Origin: Macrotrachela quadricornifera
Lineage: Eukaryota > Rotifera > Eurotatoria > Philodinida > Philodinidae
Assembly: GCA_022393335.1 (NCBI GenBank)
Contig: JAJEKB010000585.1
Coordinates: 107,406-171,405 of the forward strand
DNA length: 64,000 bases
Reading direction: 5' to 3'
Every line of letters begins with the position of its first letter. Positions within the stretch are counted from its first letter, which is position 1. Under the pieces are notes generated by a model. The model saw only the letters and a list, made by a program, of their open reading frames with translations. It ran no database searches and had not been told where the DNA came from. The position numbers and the translations under genes were made by a program. Shown one piece after another: positions 35,129 through 48,849 of the stretch.

Positions 35129-36668
35129 TTTATCTGATAAATAAGCGTAAAAAAAAAACAAATGATCACTACTTTACTGTAAAAAAAAAAGAAGAGGAAT
35201 CAAACATGAATAGAATGTCCGGATGTAATGCCAAAAAAATCCTATAGGGTGTGTAGGCTCTTGAGAGAGAGTGAAGTCGTGCACGCTTTTAGATGCATAA
35301 TTTTTGTCTCTAATCAGCCAAACAGTGATGATGACGAAAGGCAAGAAACAAAAAAAAAAGAGAAAGAAATATGAGAAGAGAAAAAGTAGTTTGTATTGTC
35401 CTCAAGGACTTAAACAAAATCATCATCACTACATATTTTTCTAGAATATATCTCCAGAGATTTTTACAAAAACACATACTATTTTATTGACTAAGCAATG
35501 CTACTATTCATAATTATCATGGTAACTTTTTTTTTTTGTTTTATTACTAAAATAATATACATATGATAAGCAATAATTATTTATGACATTTGAACAGAAA
35601 ATAATCAGGAAAGGTAAGAAAAGAAAGTAAGATTATCTTACTTCCTTTGATAGCGGACTCCAATCTTAAGAAGAAATAGGAAGTAACGGGAAAAAAAAGG
35701 AACAAAACGTCTATTCAATTACTCCCATCACATCAATACAACGATGAACTGAGATGAAGCCAATAATAGTGACACAAGAAGAATACACACCGGAACCGGA
35801 AATACATCCGCTTTGTGCTAGGCTCGTTTTATACAAAACCGATCTCAAAACAGCTTGGGAAGCCTAATCAGTGACAGTATCAAGTCTTCTTATGTAAACG
35901 TTCGATGCCTATGACTATGACAACATATTTATAGCTTAAGGATCTATTACATATGTTGTCGATGTTCGACTGTTGGCATTAGCTCTTCTCTTTCTTTAGT
36001 GCGATCCAAATACATCAATAAATGATGATTAACCAAGCGCAAGATGATGAATATATATATATATTGAGATCAACATATTGCCTGTTTGCCGTCTCAACCA
36101 AGAAAAACGTCAAGAAAAAAAAATTACCAATAAAAGACAACAATCTTATTAGACGTACGAGATATATGGATGGATATAAAATGATTGCAGTTTGTCGAAA
36201 ATAGTCTAATGATAGACCGGTGTTAGTTTGTTTGATGAATGACATGTCGGACTATGGGTGGGGAATCACTAACTGCATAAATTCTTCTTGTCATAGAAAA
36301 ACATAACAAACAATGTCTGATAGAAGAGATAGAAGAAAAAGAGAGAAAATGAGAACAAGTATTTTCTATATATTTTTGTTCTGGTATTTGTCATTCATTT
36401 CCTATTTGTCATCAAAATTCCAAAATTAATGCATTCTAACCTTTTTTCTTTCTCATTTACTGTTTGATCCATCTTATTGATTTAATAATTAACATTTGTA
36501 TACTTTCTGTATATATTCACATCATATATATTTTTTTTTTATTCGAATAACTACAGAAAAAAAAACAACAACAACAATAATAACAACAATAACATTTTTT
36601 CAAAAGATACAGATACAAAAAAAAATTCTCATAGATCAGTTGTTTATATCCTAATACATGTAAAGAAA
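35129..36668. other. Intergenic, no supported gene
   Basis: AT-rich with A-runs. Overlapping opposite ORFs at about 36015-36245 have no family resemblance. The right end is the 3' flank of PRPF19. Confidence 0.4.
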
Positions 36669-38900
36669 TTATTCTTGTATTAATTGTTGATAGAATTTCA
36701 ATGAACGATCCATGCTTGAACTTGCTAAATAATTAGCATTTGAACCAAATCGAATACCAGTTGCTACAGCTGTATGATCATTAAATACTTTAAGTAAATC
36801 CCATTGTTTTGCTTGATATACTCTATTAATAAAAAAAGAGAAGTATTAAGTCGAATACATTCATTTGTTTTTTATACTAACCGAACATCAGTACCAGCAA
36901 CACCAAGATACATTCCACTTTGATCAAAAACAAGATCACGTATCTTAAATAAAAGAAAAAAAAATCAATGTTATATATGTATATAATTATTTTATAAATA
37001 ATTAAATTTTACTTCATAACGATCTTCAAGTGTAATAGTTTTAAAATTTTTTAATTTACGTAAGTCCCATAATTTAATTGATGCATCTTCAGCAGCAGTT
37101 GCTAAATAATATCCTTTAAAAAAAATAAAAGAAAGAGAGAAAGAAGAATTAAATTTCTTTATTTTAAAAAAAAGAAAATTTTTCTTTTACCATTTTCAGA
37201 AAATGCAATTGCATTAATACTGCCAGCATGACCAGGAAAATCAGCAACATTATTACATTCTTTTAAATCCCAAATTTTAATAACACTTTCTTGTGTACCA
37301 ACGCCAAATATAATACCATCTGGATGGAATTGTGCACATGTTAATCCTTATTAAAAGAAAAAATATATATATATATATATATCTTTCATTAAATATTCAA
37401 TAAAATCTCTTTTTTTTTAATACCTCTTTGTGACGTTGTATCTTGAATTTTTGTTATTAATTTTCCCGTACGTAAATCTGATAAAGCCCAATATGTATCA
37501 CTTGCACTTGATAAAACATAATCACCAGTTGGATGTAATGAAAGACCTGTTAAAGGAGTTTCATGAGCTTTAAGAACTTTTAAACATTGTGCAGATGGTA
37601 TGTGCCATACACGAATACTTGTATCCGAACTTCCTGTTATAGCAATATCCTATTTAAAAAAGTAATAAAAATATTCTTTTTCTGCGTAAAGAAAATTTTC
37701 TTTTTTTACTTCTTCGAAATGATGTATAACATGTGTAACTTTTTTTTGATGACCTTTAAGTGTTGCAACAACTTGTTCACTATCTTTATTAAATACCACA
37801 GCTTGACGATCATTTCCACCAGTTAGAATTATACTAGAATTTTTTGGTGATATATCAAGTGTTAATATACCAGGACTACTAGCACTATGTAATGCCTATT
37901 AATATAAATAAAATAATCTAATAATAAAAGAAAAAATTGAGAAAAATTTTTCGAAACTGTATGTGTTGCTGAACAACGAAAATTTCTCATTTCATCAATT
38001 GTTGTTAAACCTTCTGGTACATGTTTACCACGTTGTTTACGTAATTGTGTTAATACAGATGCTTTATCTTGTAACTTAAAAAAAAATAAATTAATATTTT
38101 ATTTATTTAAATAAATTATTTAAAATTCAAAATTACTTTTTGAATTATTTCATCAGTCATGCCTTCCGAAGTTGTTACTGATGTTTGAGAAATATCAGTA
38201 GAAATTCCATGATGTGATATTTGTGTTGGTTGTTCATTAATAAATTGCTAAAATTATTTAAATATTTATTTTCTTTTTTTTAATTTTTATAATAATTTAC
38301 TGTTGGTATTGTTTGTGTAATACCAGATTGAGGTTTAAGTGTAGCTAAAGCTTCTCGTGCAGCTGTTACTTCTTTATTTAAACGAGCAATAACACGACAA
38401 GCAGCATCATGTTGATACATAACATGTGAAAGTTCTATATAATAACAAAAAGAATTTTCTTTCTTTTATTTTATATAAAAATTAAACCTTGTCGAGCTGT
38501 TTGTAATTGTTGACGAAGTGTAAAACTATGTAACATACAAGCATCCCATTCATCTTGTAACATTTTAAGTATAGCTGGAATACTTGTAGCTGATGGTGGT
38601 TTTGGTTTACTTAATGGTGTAACTAAAACAAAATTATTTTATAAGAATTGAAAATAAAAAAAAAACCTAATCTATAAATACCTTTAACTTCAATTAATTG
38701 ATCTTCTGTTAATGGTTGTCCATTAATTGGATCATTTGATGATTCATGTAAATATTTAATAATTAAACGTTTTTCATAAATACAACCAGATACAGGTGAA
38801 AGTACTGGTTGTTCAGGAACTTCATTTGAAACTAAATATCAAAAATATAAACATTTTTATTTATTAATAAAAATAACTTACGGGAACAGATAAGTGACAT
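36669..38900 (-). CDS. PRPF19: Pre-mRNA-processing factor 19 (U-box ubiquitin ligase)
   Basis: Core of the NineTeen complex, needed for spliceosome activation and DNA repair; an E3 ubiquitin ligase. Twelve minus-strand exons: 38882-38900, 38682-38831, 38488-38622, 38301-38434, 38137-38247, 37958-38074, 37710-37895, 37424-37649, 37191-37346, 37013-37113, 36882-36943, 36669-36822. Phases agree; 516 residues (human 504). The N-terminal U-box reads [20 protein letters not shown], like human [20 protein letters not shown]. The Prp19 coiled-coil region has [20 protein letters not shown] and [14 protein letters not shown]. Seven WD40 repeats follow ([70 protein letters not shown]). The protein ends [17 protein letters not shown], close to the human end. 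All functional parts appear intact. Confidence 0.96.
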
Positions 38901-39212
38901 GTTTATTATAAAAAAGAGAATCTGAAAATTAAAAAGAAAAAAGAAAAATCATCATTCAATAAGCTCTTTTCTTCTTCGTCACTATCAAAGAAAAATATAA
39001 TATAATAATAATAATAATAATAATAAAATATCATAGTAAACATAAATAGAATAAATCGGTTGAAAATAGTCAATGCATATAGATATTAATAAGATGAGAT
39101 AAAAACAAATAAGCAAAGCCAAAAAAACAAAAAAAAAACGAGTATTCTTTTTTCAGCTTATCACAATGAAAGAGATTCACTTAAATAATATGTTGTTGTT
39201 TTGTTTTTATTT
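38901..39212. other. Spacer between PRPF19 and the KIAA0319-like gene
   Basis: About 310 bp holding the promoter of PRPF19 and the 3' UTR of the upstream minus-strand gene. An (AAT)n microsatellite lies near 39000-39027. Confidence 0.5.
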
Positions 39213-42200
39213 TTAAGCAATACTATTGTCAGTTGTTGTCGGTGATTGCCCATTATTGCGCAACATTGGACTACCATTACTATCTTGAACAGGAACTCTT
39301 AAATCACGATTTTTTGTAGTTGGGGAATTTGTTTGATATTTAGATGTAAGAAGTGGTTTATCATAAAGTGTTTGTTCACCATTTTCATCAGATACATCAT
39401 AATCAGATTCAGATATAATTACATTTGATGCATTTACTTTATCTAAGAAAACAAAAAATAAAATAGTTAAATATAATTAAATTTGTTTTTTTACAAACTT
39501 TTTTTTAATAAACGTAGTTTATTTTTTGTTTTTCCTTTTGGACTATATGAGATTTCATTATCATCATCATCATTTTCACGTAATAATTGATAACGAATAC
39601 GTTTACGACGTTCTAATATTTTACGACGACGTTTACAGCGTAAACAACAACATAAACATAACCAAAAAACTAATATTGTAAATATTGATCCAGTGATTGT
39701 TGTTAAGACAAAATAATGAATTAGAAAATCTGTAAAGAAAAGAAAACAATGATGAATAATTTAATTACGAAGTTTTTATAATTCATAGAAAATATCAATA
39801 CGTATATCTTTTCGATAGAAAATTTCAAACTACATATGATTTATATTTATCAGAAAAAATTAGACAGCAAAGGAAATATTTACACAATAAATTTTTCAAT
39901 CGTTATGTAAATATGTCAAAGAAAAAAACCAAGTAAAAACGTAATAAATTACAATTAATTGACAGTTTTTAAGGTCGTTTTGACAAGTTTTCTAACAATC
40001 AAATTAACAAATTCACAGAAATCGAATTAATTGCTGTCATACAAAATATTTTTCAATAGTATATAGCATAATTGCAAATTTATTACACAAGTATTTATCA
40101 TCTTTTTTTGTAAATTTTCTATCGATTAATAACAAAAATTTATTGATTGAAGAGATACAAAAGTTCATATTTGTTTTTGCTACGCAACAAAATATCTTTC
40201 TGATCCCTCATAACCCTTTGATGGGCGGTGGATCAAATATGCACCTCTTTTTTTCTTTTTCTGTTCTCTTGCATTCCTCTCCAGCTTTTTCCATTCAAAA
40301 GTTACTCGTCAAAGGGATCAACAAGTTTGAATAAATATAATAAGCTAAAATTATTTTTAGATCTAATATAACCCGCATTTAAACTTTTGGTATCGGAATT
40401 TTTTCTATTAAAATGAAAATAGATTATACATAGCCTAACATCACACTTCTCATACTGATATCTTGTATCTATAGCTGATACATAGCATTTCTTTGAAGTG
40501 CTCTCTAAAACTAACGATTCTTCTAAGGTTGTATCTAGTATTCAAGATTAGAAGCCCATAAAAGTAGTTGTGAACAAATATTTCGAAATAAAAGAATATT
40601 CTTACCACAATTAGATTCTTGAAAAATAAAATATTTAAACCAATTTTCCATATAATATCTATTACAAATACAACGTTTTGTTTTTTGATCACATATTCCA
40701 TGATTTGAACAATTGGATAAACATAAATAAGTATTAATGGATAAAATATTTGTATTTGATGCGGAACGTAATGATTTAATTTTTTTTTGTAACTGTTTAA
40801 TAATTAATTTTGGTGAAATAATTAAATTAGTTTTTAAATCTTTAGCTTTAATTAATAAAATATTTTCTTTTGGCATTCCACTCATTATAATATAAATATT
40901 TGGTATTAAATCTATTAGAAAAACACGTATTTGTGATAAAAGATTATCAAGTGTTTGTTGATATAAATATGGTTTAGATAAAAAAATAATTTCAATTAAA
41001 TTTTCAGCATCTGGTATACCATAAACATTAACTGTTATATTCATTTCACTCATTTGTTGTCTATCATCATATACTTGAAGATTAAATACATATTGTCCTT
41101 CAATTAAATTTGTTATATAAGCAATAGGTAATAAATTTGTATCATTTATAAAATTTCCAATAGCTGGACTTAATGAACTTTTACTCCATTGCCATTTTGC
41201 AATACCATAATCGGCTGTTGTTTCTGATGCATTAAGAATAATAAGATTATTTAATACATTAACATATTTTGTTTCTAAATCAATATGAATTTTTGGTGGT
41301 TGACCATTTTGTGAATAAACAATAACAAGAACATCTTTTTTTGATATATAGTTTTCATCTTTTGTTTTTAATACTAATTGAAATTTATATTGTCCAATAC
41401 GAAGATTTGATATTCTTGTTTTAAGTGAATTTGGAGATGTTATTTCAATATCATTTAATTTTTGTTTATTATCATTTGATATTAATGTCCAATAAATATT
41501 TGTTTGTTGTTCAATAATACTTGATGTACCATCAAGTATAACATCATTTGATGGCCAAAATACAATTTCACGTTGATTTGTGACACGAGCTTCAATTGGT
41601 TCTATAAGAAGAAAAAAAACGATATGAAATTTTTTTATTATGAAAGATTTCTTTGTTTAAGATGTTATTTACCACCAGTAGCATATAATTGAATAGTTTT
41701 TGTTTGTTCATTACCAAGATTATCAGTAACATGTAATCGAAATGAATAATTTCCAGGACGAAGATTTGATATTAATAAATTCGATGTATCAACATTCTAA
41801 AAATAAATAAATTTATCAAATTTTTCTTTTATTTAAATTAATTTTTACTTCAAGTATTGGCATGATAGGACCATCTTTCATATATGTCCATTGATAAACA
41901 ACTTGTCGATTTGATGGTTCAACATATGCTTCTAGCTTTGTTATCTGTTGTGGTAAATGAACTATTACTGGAGAAGTTACTTTGAGAATAAGTGGTAGTG
42001 GTGCTGTTGTTTTAGCTATAAAAGACGAATAAAGAAACAAAATATAATAAATCTTTTTAGTTTTTGAATAACTTGAGAATAAAAGTGAAATGTTGCTAAA
42101 TTATCTTGTTTAGAAACAGATGAAACTGATCAGATTTTATTATCGATTTTAATCAGAAATTTTTGTGACAACGATGCATTCTAATTTAGCTAGTCGATAG

Positions 42201-44002
42201 CATAGATTTCTTTCTGTTAATCTCTGCAAGATCGACTTTTCTAACATATGCTAAACTGTACTATTTCATTAAGATGAGTTGAATTATGATTTTTGAAATT
42301 CAGTGTATACAAATTTTTTAAAGTTAAAAAAGATATTTTCGAATTATTTCAAAACTAAAAGCAGTTACTACAAATCCATTCAATTTAGTCAAATGTTTTA
42401 AATTTAATACAGTTCAGAAAATGTCTAATTAGAATTTATAGCAAAAATTAATACGTTTGATCTATTCATAATCAAGATAATTTAGTAATATTTTACTTTC
42501 ACATATTTCTAACTGTTTTCTTTCCCAAAATATCAAAAAAAAGTAACGAGATTTATTACATTTTAGAGTCGACAATTATTTTTGTTTTTCTTACTTGAAA
42601 GAACTTCTACTTTAACTATATCAGATGCTAATATTATTCCTTGTTTATTATTTAATTTTAATTCAAATTCATATATTCCTTCGCGTAAATGTTTAACAAG
42701 AATATGTGATGTTACATCTTCTTGATTAGAAATATCGACTTTAGCTCCATTTGTTGATGATTTAAGTGACCAAAATAAACTTAAATTTTGTTTATTTAAT
42801 AATGAAATATTTAATTCACTTCTATTTGATTTATGAAGAACATGTCCATATAAATCAATTTGATTTGTAGGTAATGTTATTATTTGATCATCACCAGCTT
42901 CTACTATAACATCAAATGATGATGATGATGATGATGATGATGATAATGTTGATAAGGTTGAAGCTGATTTTGTTGATGTTAAAAAACTTGTTGTCATATT
43001 TTCTTGATTATCCATTAGACATTTTCCATTAGAATATTTTCGTATAAAACCTATTTTACATTGACAATAGCCATGTTTAGCACGATCACTTGGTGGTAAA
43101 CATTCTTCATTTTTTTTACATTTTCCACTATTATCATCTTCCTCCATAACAAGATTATCATCAATATTTTCGTAATCTTGTTCATATAAAGAACAAGGTC
43201 TTGTACGAGGTAAATATTGACGACAAACACCTTTTTAAAAAATAACATAAAAATAATGATTTTGAAAAAAATTAATTTATATTTTTTTCTGAATATTTAC
43301 CATTAATACGACGATAACCATTATTTTGATCACATAAACAAATATTACGTTTTAATTGTGCATTTATTGACACTCGTTCACACTGTTCATTAACAGAACA
43401 TAATTTTGTTTCATTACATTCATCATGTCCTGGATCGTCATAATCAATAGCAGCTGCTGTTAATTCTATTTTCAAATAAAATATTTTATTTTGTTTTTTT
43501 TTAAATTAAATTATAATTTTACTTACGAACAGAACGAATTTTTAGATAAAATGTATCACTCTCACCCCCCACATTATCATTATTTATTGGTCGACACAAT
43601 TCATCCGATATACATTCAATATGAAGACATGTCGATGATATCCAATAAGCGACATTACAACGATTAAACTGACAACATTGAACAACACACTCTTCCCAAG
43701 TATCTACTTTAACTCTTGACAAAAAAATAAAAATCGATTAATTTATGAAAAATCGTCGTATATTACTTGGAATATTTTCCAGCCTCCGAACCACCTGTTG
43801 GTTTAACATTTGTATAAATATGATTTTTTAATTCACTATAATGTCTCCAATCATTTGACCATATTGAACAAATATCACCTAAAAAAAAATATTTTATTTG
43901 AGAAAAACAAATAAATAATATACTATTATGTGTTTTTGCATAACAAATTATTCGAGAAGAAGAACAGAAAAGCACCAATAATAAAAATTTTAGCACCAAC
44001 AT
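39213..44002 (-). CDS. KIAA0319L: KIAA0319-like PKD-repeat receptor
   Basis: Single-pass membrane glycoprotein of the KIAA0319 family (neuronal migration, Golgi-plasma membrane traffic; the mammalian paralogue serves as an AAV receptor). Ten minus-strand exons: 43924-44002, 43767-43878, 43527-43714, 43301-43465, 42595-43230, 41849-42015, 41673-41796, 40606-41601, 39499-39729, 39213-39442; 975 residues. Signal peptide (MLVLKFLLLVLFCSSSRIIC). A MANSC-type domain with CVVQCCQFNRCNVAYW follows, then Cys-rich EGF-like stretches, a poly-Ser linker, and tandem PKD-type beta domains (FWSLKSS, YQWTYMKD, YWTLISND, KWQWSKSS landmarks). An EGF-like CSNHGICDQKTKRC and the family motif MENWFKY...ESNCD precede the membrane helix (about 823-852), then a basic tail. 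The end of exon 1 has two possible donors; I chose the one before gtatat. Intron 8 (876 bp) holds a possible small TTAA-type element. Confidence 0.9.
40213..40316. mobile_element. Possible piggyBac-like MITE in intron 8 of KIAA0319-like gene
   Basis: The left end ccctttgatgggcg and the right end, read on the other strand, ccctttgacgag form short inverted repeats with the CCCTTTG start seen at other TTAA-type ends in this window. The flanks (ataa and gatc) are not intact TTAA. The unit is 104 bp and non-coding. Tentative. Confidence 0.3.
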
Positions 44003-45559
44003 TGCATCTAAAAAATTTTACATATAAAATTTCAAATGAATAATATTCTTTTATGCGTATTAATATAATTAATCAAGTGAAGTGTGTAAATGTATTTTGT
44101 CAGAATATAATCGTCAATTATAATAAATCGCTTTAAAGAAAAAAACACACTGACAGAACGAACGAAAAAATTTCGTAGACAATGGATCACTACGAAAAAA
44201 GAATGGATGATGTTTTCTATAATAATTGGATAAAAATTGAATAAATATTTCATGTAGATTAGTATCGCATTAAAATTTTAGTCAAAATCATAATAAATCT
44301 TCCTTTTATTAAGTTTAAGAATGATTCTCATTGATAGATGTCACTCATTTACGTAAATTAATTAGATTTTTCTTATCAAACTCAACTTATGTATTAATTA
44401 ATATTTATAGTGAGATTATGTTCAATCTCAGATTCAAGAATATATGCATCCAATGTCAGACTGAGAAAAAAATTTCATCAAAATTTAAATTAGGCTTTAG
44501 ATCAATATTGAGTTTCGGATTGTTCATGATGAGATACGGCAACACAATGCCATTTCAGATGTTACGATGACCGGTGGAGAAACTAACGAAAGAACATATG
44601 CAACTGTTAGATACGGTTCGATCTCATATTTTGATTATGAATAGGATTCGGTGAAACTAAGTAAACTCTATAAGAGTTCGAGTCTATCTAGTGTAACATT
44701 CTGTAAGCAAGATCTGGCTCAAGAGACAACGTACAAAAAATAGACACAAATTTATAAGATTTTGGCTCAAGTATCCGTGGTTCAAAATAATCACAAAAAT
44801 TTATTAATAAATGCCCCTAAAAACTTCTGAAATAGCCTATCTGGCGTTGAGACTAAATTTGAAATCAGATTTATTCTACAAACACAAGGAGTCAATTTAG
44901 AAAAACTCTCAATATCGTCAGCCTTTTGAATACTCTTCAATGGAGATCATGTTTTCTTGAGCGATTCAGCACAATCGTTTTCCAAGAAGTAGATAAATGA
45001 TTTTTAAAAGCGTTATTAAATCAATATCTTCCGCAAGATTTTAAGAACTTAGATACGGAATGCACGTTCTTTGATGATAATCGAATTAGATGAGTTTGCA
45101 CACAACACCTTATTGCACAGGACTTAGTTCGAGCTAATCAGATTAACTCCTACCCAAATTTTCCAGTTCTACTCATATTTCTGTACCTTTTACCTTGGCT
45201 AAGATGTTACTTACAAGATGTTTCAATACAGTAAGCTTTACTATGTCAGAGTTATGACAATTTTATAATGAGTTCTCAGTCTTGGGACTAGCGGTCGAGG
45301 ATTCCAAAAAACTTGAAAAGTCTGGTTCGGATTCCTAGGAACTTGGAAGAGCCGATTTCGATTCGGTTCTAGGTTCCAAAAAAAATTTGGAACCGTCGAT
45401 CTCTACTTGAGATCAGCTATGCATGAAAAACTGAATTACTATATTTTCATGTGAGATTTAGTTCACAGACAGGTTTCATGGCAACTAGAATGTGCTAAAA
45501 GCTTTAGCTCAAATGAATGTATTTTTCATGAGATAACAAGTATTTACGAAAGCTTGATT
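44003..45559. other. Intergenic, repeat-like
   Basis: Upstream flank of the KIAA0319-like gene. Around 45295-45400 the motifs ggttccaaaa and gattcc recur in imperfect short repeats (ttggaaccgtcgat, ttcggttctaggttcc). No ORF with support. Confidence 0.4.
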
Positions 45560-46242
45560 TTATATAGCTTGCCTTGTGATATATAAACATTTCAGACGAC
45601 GAAGTTGAGGCATACAAATCAACATAGCAATAAGTTTGCTGAAGGTATAAGCATATGATCAATAACAAATTATTCAATAGTACTCAATTGTTTATTGGTA
45701 ACTATTCGAGACAACATCGAGTTATTATTTTCATACATATAGAGTTTGTCATATTTTAACGTATACAAAGCCAGTATTAATTGATAGATATAACTTACAT
45801 TTTCATAAATATCATTAAATAGATTAACATTTAATAACAAAAGAGTCGATCGATATACGAGATTAATAAGAAGTAAAATGACATTTTCAAATTCAATATC
45901 ATACGGAGTAACTGATTCCAGATGATTTAATGATGGATCGATGCTGATAGATGAAAGAAATCGATCAAGATTTTCCGAAAAGCATAAATAAATCGAATAT
46001 ATTTGTTGTCTATTAAAATGTGCTATTTGTCAATAATTGCTTATAAATTTTTTTTCTGATGCTGAAAGATGGAATTTTATTTTAAATACTAGAAATGATG
46101 GTTTGAAAAGTTGTTGAAAACGATAATTAAGACTGAAAAATACTTTATAGATATCACAATCATCTGGATAATCAAATATTTCATAAAACATTTCATTCGA
46201 CAAATTTTCGATAAAAGTTATCGATTGGTCCAATTCATCTAT
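45560..46242 (-). pseudogene. F-box protein gene, probably decayed
   Basis: Read on the minus strand from an acceptor-like ttatag just before 46242. The frame starts DQSITFIENLSNEMFYEIFD, YPDDCDIYKVFFSLNYRFQQ, with the F-box order (L..E....IF.Y....D......LN.RF..L). It continues KIKFHLSASEKKFISNY, meets one in-frame TGA (about 46030), and then resumes in the same frame with HFNRQQIYSIYLCFSENLDR and SISIDPSLNHLESVTPYDIE up to a gtaagt donor near 45797. Further on, about 45565-45655, FSKLIAMLICMPQLRRLKCL looks like the following leucine-rich exon. The layout fits the large invertebrate F-box/LRR-like families. No ATG is seen in the first piece, so an upstream exon is missing or lost. The in-frame stop suggests a pseudogene. 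Confidence 0.6.
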
Positions 46243-47576
46243 AAAAATAATAACAATACTTAAGTATTTATCTATAATATGAATAACTTATTTCAAAATT
46301 TCTTTATATTTTCCTGTAATGATTGACTAAGAATTTGCATTTCATGTACTTCATATGTTTATCTAAAGATTTAATATATCTACAAGAGAGAATACAATAA
46401 CCAGGACCTCATTTAAAAGGAGATTATTAACATTTTAAATCACAAATTTTTTCTACTGAATCAAAATTTGATGAAACGTAGTATAAACTAACTAGACGAC
46501 GTTAGGAAACATGTAGTTAAATTACATTTAGAGAAGTATGTGATCACATGAAAATTAAAACATTTTTTATTCCATTACTAATATGCACATTGTTTTGATG
46601 ATACAACACGAAAATAACTTTTTTCGCAAAGTTCAACACACCAGAAGTTAAAAGTTATGTTTGTCCTTCTCTATATTGCTTTTGTATTACAATAAGTGCT
46701 TCAACAATAAATTGAAATGACTGTTGGCAAAGAAGCCTAAAGTCGTGGTTGTTTATTCTCTTTTCAATGCGCTTCTTCTTCTGATTACTTATTGCCAAAC
46801 ATCTTTCTACCCTTTTTCTACTATAACAATTACCTATAAGTGCAGTACAAATGGACGACATATATCATAAATATCCTCGAGTACCAAATTAGTCAAGTCG
46901 GTGGCCTCTATATGAATAACCTATGCTAACTCGATTTTCAGACGCACATATAGACAACGTATCGTATGTATAGAAGAGAATTCTCTTGATGAGGATTGAT
47001 AAAGATAAACTAAATGAATTCAATTTTTTACAATATACTAAACTATGTGCTGCAATACCTCAGACATATCTCACAAATATATATTTTTAAGAGGAGGAAA
47101 ATCAATGAAAAATTTCTAAAATCTAGATGATGGGATCAAAACTATTTTGGACTGGATAAACTTGGTAGCTATATTTATTAATGTTATCCATATATCTCAT
47201 CATTCCTGCAAGTTTGTACAAATCTGTACCAGCTTCTCATTATTATTAAAAATATTTCTCCAAGGCTCTCACAAAGTTGAAGATTAGAAAATTCTCAAGG
47301 TGGCAGATATGTGTATCATTAGAACTCAAAGAATTAAGTAAAAAAATTTATTTCTCATGTACTCTGCTTTGATAAACGAATCGACAAAGATGTATTCAGT
47401 AATCTAACTATAGATATTTTGGTAGGGTACCATTAATTCGAATTTTAAGGAAAATTTTTTCATGTGTTTTTTACATCATTTGATGGAGTGCGATCTGCGA
47501 ATCATGGAAATCTACTTTTTGACTCTAACCAATACTTCTTTTCGGTCAAAAAACACGAAATACTGGAAAGGTATCA
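46243..47576. other. Intergenic, no supported gene
   Basis: A 68-codon minus-strand ORF at 46655-46861 shows no recognised family. It may be the remnant of another gene copy. The rest is AT-rich sequence. Confidence 0.4.
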
Positions 47577-48530
47577 TTTTCAAAATGTGAAAAATTTTGT
47601 ATTCTGTTCTTTTTTTCCAGATTCAACAGTAAAAAACTGCATATAAACAAGCTGTTAAATCGATTCTAGACTGAAAACTCTATTGGTAGTGATGGTGACT
47701 GAAATTGCGTCGAGTCCATCAAGTAATGGTTGATTTTGTAAATCTGTCTAGTTTTTCTGCATAAGTGAAAGGGTCAAATATTTTATCTCATTCGACTCAT
47801 CATAATGCCTCTCATCAAACTATGCATCATTGTTTTTCTTTTCTTTCCTGTACTGAAAAAAATCATTTTTATGGGTATCATAGTCTTTTTAGACAATATT
47901 CAACGATTTTCGAATTCAAAAAAGAGTTTTAGTCACAAACTGAATATAGATTTTGAATCAGCGTAAAAAACTGAGCCAAATGAACTATCTTACCAGTTAG
48001 TTTGACAACTTTCATTTTTTCGAATTTTTCTCAGATATCGTCGAAGGACTGAAACTGTTACATACAGATCAGTATAGTAAATGTTGTTAAATTGACTTGT
48101 AAGATAATTCATTTGACTCAATTTTTTACATTTATTCAGAATCTATAATTAGTTTGTGATTAAAACTCATACATGAATTTGAAAATTATTAAATATTGTC
48201 TAAAATGATTAAGGAACCAATAAAAACGATTTTCTCAGTACAGGAAAGAAAAGAAAAACAATGATGCATAGTTTGGTGAGAAGTGGTATAATGAGCCAAA
48301 TTAGATAAAATATTTGACTCTGTCACTTATGTAGAAAAACTAGATAGATTTACAAAGTCAACCTTTACTTAATGAACTCAACGCAATTTCAATTATCACC
48401 ACCAATAGAGTTTTCACTGTAGAGTTGATTCAATAATTCGCCTATGCTCAGTCTTTTGATACTGAGTCTGAAAAAACTATTTTAAGAAGCTGAAAGAAAG
48501 AATAAAATACAAAATTTTTCACATTTCGAA
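47577..48530. repeat. Large foldback element, arms about 435 bp
   Basis: The left arm (47577-48014) and right arm (about 48080-48530) are imperfect reverse complements over nearly their whole length, with a loop of about 65 bp. Paired landmarks: gtgaaaaattttgtatt; gaaaactctattggt; gtaaatctgtctagtttttc; tatgcatcattgtttttctt; cagtttgtgac-type and gtcaaatgaa-type blocks. The transcript or single strand would form a hairpin of over 400 bp. There is no intact ORF. Best read as a long palindromic non-autonomous element or a local inverted duplication. Confidence 0.75.
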
Positions 48531-48849
48531 AAAAAGTCGAAGTTTGTTTCTTTTCAGATGTTATTCTTTGGTATACTCAGCAATCACGGAACAAAAAACA
48601 GTAAAAGTTTAAAGAAAAAATAAATTTGAAATCTTAACAAATTAAGATATTTGATTCATTTTCACCGTATATATTTGGTATTAAGCTAAATAAGACATAT
48701 TTTGTAAAAACTGATTATAATTTTTTCATTGATACTATTCTGTTATACAAAATAACATGATAATTCATATGTGACAAATAAACTAATTTTATTTTATTAA
48801 TTTTTTTCATATTTCTTTCGTTTTAAATAGTTAAAAAGTCAACTACTAC

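Noticed and set aside
46655..46861. 68-codon minus-strand ORF
   Set aside because: No family resemblance or splice context; possibly a remnant but unsupported.
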